Translations under genes and position numbers: made by a program
In this document: positions 59,701 through 64,000 of the stretch, piece after piece
Numbering within the stretch: the stretch's first letter is position 1
Layout: each line of letters opens with the position of its first letter
The notes under the pieces: model-generated
Told to the model about the DNA's origin: nothing
The model's input: the letters and a program-made list of their open reading frames with translations, nothing else
Databases searched by the model: none
Assembly: GCF_023278565.1 (NCBI RefSeq)
Contig: NC_064675.1
Span: forward strand, 2,852,001-2,916,000
Length of the DNA stretch: 64,000 nucleotides
Source of the DNA: Colletotrichum lupini
Taxonomy: Eukaryota; Ascomycota; Sordariomycetes; Glomerellales; Glomerellaceae
Reading direction: 5' to 3'

Positions 59701-62700
59701 GTACTTATTACTAAAGATTCTATTCTTTATATTATTAAATATAATACTTAGTCGATCTATATTTTTTAAATATAAGAGAAATAGGGTATTAATAAGTAAA
59801 ATATAGAAAGTTATCGTTCTAAAGTATATCTCTACTTTTATTATACTTAGGGTAACGATTTCCTTACTTAAGTTAAAACTAATCCTCGTAATACTTATTA
59901 TTAACGTATTAAGCGTTACTAATACGATCTTTTATAGCGCTTAGAATTACCCTTTTCCTCTAATTAACTATTACGATACCTTAGTATTTAAGATAATTTT
60001 ATAGAAATTATTTAAGCCGTACCTTTTACTTATATAGAATACTTATATAAGCTTAGTATTCGAAGGATCTAAGTAGTATAAAAAAGACCCCTCTAGCTAC
60101 CCCTAGATATACTTAGTATTATATTCTTTTTTTTTAAATATTAAGAGAGAGAGCGTCTTCTCTTTAATCGTTAAGAAAATAGGCTTTGGCCCTATTAAAT
60201 TCGCCTTTTTAGCTACCTCTATATCCGTTATCTAAAAGACCTTCCCTTATTATTTATAAATAAAAGCTTACTTATTAAGAGCTTTTATTACTCTCTATTT
60301 ATTTAGCCTCGTATATCCTCCGGAGGCTAACGGGGCGAAAAAAGAATAGTTAATATCGTCGATTTCGTTATAATCTAATTCGTTAGTATAGGGGGTAAGA
60401 TCTTTTTTATTTTTTAAATCTCTTATAGGGGGTATATATTTTAGGCCGCTATTTTAACTACCGTTACTAAGTTCTATACCCCTAGATCTTCTTTTATATA
60501 TAATAAGGAATTAGTTAAACCGACGAGGGCTAGTTTTTTTATTTATTACCCTCGACTTTTTATATTATTTATATAATTTAGTACGCTCTTTTTTAAAGTA
60601 GTTACTTAACTAATATTTATCTTTTTTATAAATATAGTATTGCCTTTTTTATTACCCTACTTATAAATTAAATCTTTATTTATTTAATAAATCTTAGCTT
60701 CTTTACTAATAATTACTATATCTAGCCTCTTTTCTTTTTTTATTATACGTTTAATTAACTTAATATTATTAATAAGGGCCGTTGTATACTTAGAAATAGG
60801 TTTAGCGTAGTATTCTTATTTTAATATTAAAATTAAATCTTAGCTTTAAATAGAGCGTTTCGTAGTTTTTAAGTACCTAGTATAGGGTTATTTTTACCTC
60901 TAATATACGCTAAACTATAGTATAAAAATATCTAACTTTCCGCTTATTTATCCCCTTATTTAGCTAGGTTTTCGCTAGCTTATTAATTCGATCGATAAGC
61001 TCTTTAAAAATCTCTACTCGTAATTTACCCTCTATTATCCTAGCTATAAATATAAAAAAAATCGCTCGTAGCTTAAATAGGAGCTCTAAGTTCTTATCGT
61101 AAGTCTTAAAATAGCTTCGGATTACGTTAATTATACTAAGAAAGTCGTTTCGATTAAAATTACGTACCGCTTCGTAGTAATAATTAGAGGCTTTACTTAC
61201 GAGTATAATATTAATTACTAAATAGTACTAGTATTCCCTAATTCCGACTTTTTTATAATAATTATAAAATATCGTTAGGGTTTTTTATAAGACCTTATAC
61301 TTCCCCCTAGAATATAATTTCTCTTTTGGGAAGATTTTTTTAAAGTTTATAAATTATCTCGTATTTATTATTAGATTTTCGGTTTCTATATATAATCCCT
61401 ACGTTGCTACGTATTATTAGTAACTTCGGGTCGTTTACTTCCTTTCTTATTAGCTAATCGGTACCGAATTTCGCATTAATAATAATAATAAGTTATAAAT
61501 CGAAATAGGCAGAATTATTAATTATCGTACTTTCAGCACTATATTTTACCCCAGTATATCCTTTTATAATAATAGATTTCCGTTAGTAATTATAGGGAGG
61601 AAATCTAGGTCGTTTACCCTTTTTTTAAATTTATTAAAGTAATTATACGCTCTATCGACCTATACCTAGTTCTATAATACGAATTCCTCTTTTATAATTA
61701 TCGCTACTAGTATTTTATATAGCTCTCGTAATTATAATTACGTTAGTAATACCCCTCGCCCGTAAAGGAATTTATTAATAGCTTTTATAATTCCTAGGCT
61801 TACGCTCGCGAACTATTTATTTAGCTAGTAACTAAGGTCGTTTATAATCTTATAAAATAAGAGTTACCCTTATAACCCCTTTTTCTTATAAACCTTAATT
61901 AAATAAATTAATACTACATTAATTTACTTACCGTTAAGCTAATCCGCAATTCTATATATTTACGTCTCTTAATAATCTAGGTTAATATTTACCTATTTAT
62001 AAGGGATTAGGATTCTATTTAGGATCGGGTTTTATCCTCTTTTTTTTTACCCTAACTTACTAAGGGTCGTGCTCTAGTTTATACCCGTATTAATAGTTAC
62101 TAATATATTTAATCTTAATAAGGATATATTTAATCTGCGCGCTAGTTATAATAAATCCGTACTTTTATTACTTAACGAATTTATTAAGGTTTAGAAAATT
62201 CTCGCTTCTTTTTACCGTTTTACTATTATTCTCGTTTTTATTATTTTTAGTAATTATTACTACTTTTTTAAATCGCTAGCTATTGTACTTATTAAGATCC
62301 TCCTTTTTATTTAATATAAAAAGTAGGTTTTAGTAGTTCTTTTTTATAATAGTAGTAGTAGACGTTTATATTACTATAAGAAGATATAATAATTAGTCTC
62401 GGGATCTTTATTAGTTACTAATTTTTACTATCCCGTATACTTCTAGCCTCCTAAGCCTCGTACTCTTTATAATCTCTAAATAGCTTCCTTTCTTAACCTA
62501 CTTTTTTTAGGGCGGTATTCCGTAAGAATAATTAAAAGTAAATACCGGGCGGCTCGTAAAGGAGCTATATAAGCTATTAAGAACTGTATAGGCCGTTAAG
62601 TATAGTTAACGAAGTTAAGCTCTCTTTTTTATAAAATCGTATATTTTAAGGACTTATTAAAAATACCTACTTATTACTTATACGCAGTAGGGTTAAATAC

Positions 62701-63651
62701 TTTAGAGATTTTATTTTTTACGGCCTCTTAGTACCCTATTTTATATTTTTTAAGTAGTCTTTTTCGTAGTTTAATTATAGTTAGGTAATTATTACTTACC
62801 GGCAATCCTTTTTATTACTTAGTTAATTTCTTAAAATTAGTAATCTCGCGCCGGGAGCTAGTATAAAAAGAAGCCCTTAAGTAGCCCTCTAGAGGATTCT
62901 TTTCTTTTCCCCTTAGATCCTCGTTTTCTTAGCCTTTTTTTAAGCTAATAATAACTCTAGTAGGAGGTCGTAGGACTACTTTAGGGTAACTACCTTCTTC
63001 TTAAGTTAATCTCCGAGATCCGTAATACTCTTAGCTCGATATTATTAGGACTTCTAAATCCCCTCCTTTTTTATTAAACCGTCCCCTATACTATATTCTT
63101 AAATAATATTTAAAAAGTAATTAAGGGAGCTACGAAGAGGTTATTTAAATCGCAAGCTTAAAGTCGTACTTATAAGATCCTTATAGTAGTAGACTTTTTT
63201 ATATATTATAAATCTCTTAGCTTAATAACTCCTATAGGGTTACCTTTATTACTAAGTAAGAATATTTACGTTTAGAAATCCCCTTTTTTAATCGCGCAGT
63301 GCTCTTTTATACTATATTTTTATTAATTTAATTAGTTAATTTTTAATTATAAGCCGGTTATAAAAAAGTCGTTTAATAAAAAAGCTACTCGGGGTGACGG
63401 TAAAAGGCTAGTTACTTAAGCGGTTTTATTAATTAACGTAGTTTAATATAATAAACGTCGACCTCTCGTAAGTAATAAAAAGCTACGATTACTTAATTCC
63501 GTACGGTATTTAAGAATTACCTCCTTTTTCGTCTACTTTTATAAAATTAATTAGTACGAATTTCTTATCCTATACGGTATTAAGAGGTCGTTTTTTTTAT
63601 ATAGTAAGATACCTTACCGATTTATAATAATAGAATTTAATTACTAATTAG

Positions 63652-63853
63652 TATTAATATCCTTATTATAAGGTAGTTAGTTCGAACCGTAGTTAACGAA
63701 GAGATTAATTAAACTATATAAATATTTACGTAGGTATAAAAAGGAGGTTCTAACCGTAAGTTAGGCTGGCTATAATAATCGTAAATAGGGCCCCTAATTG
63801 GCCCCTGCGCAGTTGGCTATATGCCGCGGTCGAATTAGACTTCTAATCCGATA
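63652..63853 (-). repeat. 5' LTR (202 bp) of the second copia element
   Basis: Begins TATTAATATCCTTATTATAA and ends CTAATCCGATA, then ATATA. The right (outer) end keeps GGCCCCTGCGCAGTTGGCTA, which reads TTAGC in the partner LTR. Confidence 0.9.
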
Positions 63854-63858
63854 ATATA

Positions 63859-64000
63859 TATATATTCGTTACCTCGTTTCTTTTATTAAAATCGAAAAAC
63901 GCTACTTCCCTTACCGTTTATTACTATTACCTTATTATTATTACCTTATTACTATTATCCTATTATTATTACCTTATTATTATTACTATTATTATTATTA
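63859..64000. repeat. TA-rich flank with TTA/CTT trinucleotide repeat
   Basis: Continuation of the repeat that hosts the second element. From about 63915 it becomes a TTA/TTACCTTA microsatellite that runs off the window end. Confidence 0.65.

Larger units (their letters stand above)
56495..63853 (-). mobile_element. Second copia-type LTR retrotransposon, minus orientation, RIP-mutated
   Basis: A 7359 bp element with 202 bp LTRs at both ends and ATATA on each side (56490-56494 and 63854-63858). Protein traces are on the minus strand. Near 56900 the C-terminal RNase H end reads NKNNLADAFIKIVLNKGL, as in copia pol ends (ADxxTK). Around 57600-57990 the reverse-transcriptase region reads VLKLLYRLAESGTY, VTSTYDPYLLIAEYEG and TNDILSLFNINFI, matching the fungal copia-like group in which the YVDD box is replaced by QTDDT. 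The interior is full of TAA/TAG and therefore inactive. A pyrimidine tract (56701-56715) next to the left LTR is the polypurine tract on the coding strand. Gag should lie toward 63 kb. It differs from the first element in LTR sequence and length. Confidence 0.88.

Noticed and set aside
1..64000. tRNA, rRNA or CRISPR features
   Set aside because: GTTCGAAT-like B-box strings (for example near 1503 and 19698) lack a matching A box and cloverleaf; no rRNA similarity and no spaced direct repeats were seen.

Overview
The window is nuclear DNA of a filamentous ascomycete (Pezizomycotina, most likely Sordariomycetes). The evidence is short 46-92 bp GT-AG introns with CTAAC or CTGAC branch sites, pyrimidine-rich leaders, fungal protein families, and transposons whose interiors are turned TA-rich in the way repeat-induced point mutation (RIP) does. 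There is no sign of bacterial, organellar or viral origin.

Layout. 1-12.0 kb: GC-normal DNA with no convincing gene. It holds one 793 bp inverted-repeat element (8309-9101) with GC-rich ends and a very AT-rich core. 12.0-31.0 kb: the conserved 'core' part, with six gene models. These are a small single-pass membrane protein (12066-12629, +), a cytosolic sulfatase of three exons (13694-15392, +), a SET-domain protein with a signal-like N-terminus (17623-19076, +), an F-box protein (20033-21549, -), a Ybp1/Ybp2/glomulin-like protein (23281-25155, +) and a large intronless GT28 sterol-glucosyltransferase-like protein with a VPS13-like tail (27025-30924, +). The genes look like independent housekeeping or regulatory units. 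Nothing suggests a biosynthetic cluster.

31.6-36.3 kb is a decay zone. It has a nuclear coiled-coil protein gene (31667 onward) with a frame break and a duplicated, stop-ridden tail, then a minus-strand gene remnant (34740-33728). 36363-43942 is a complete but dead Ty1/copia-type retrotransposon with 177 bp LTRs and GATAC target duplication. Between RNase H and the 3' LTR it carries an extra reading frame on the opposite strand. 44-56 kb is GC-normal and gene-poor. It contains two paralogous small zinc-finger genes (45713-46439 and 50998-51594), one gene remnant (46625-47173), palindromes near 53 kb and a 21-G run. From about 56.04 kb to the end the DNA is again TA-rich: a second copia-type element in minus orientation (56495-63853, 202 bp LTRs, ATATA duplication) is inserted in another mutated repeat that runs off the window.

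Taken together this is a border between a conserved gene block and a repeat-rich compartment. The points most worth following are the antisense ORF in the first copia element, the loss of RIP signal inside the outer ends of the LTRs in both elements, the VPS13-like tail on the glucosyltransferase, and the two-finger protein pair. All calls are from reading the sequence; no database or structure search was possible.
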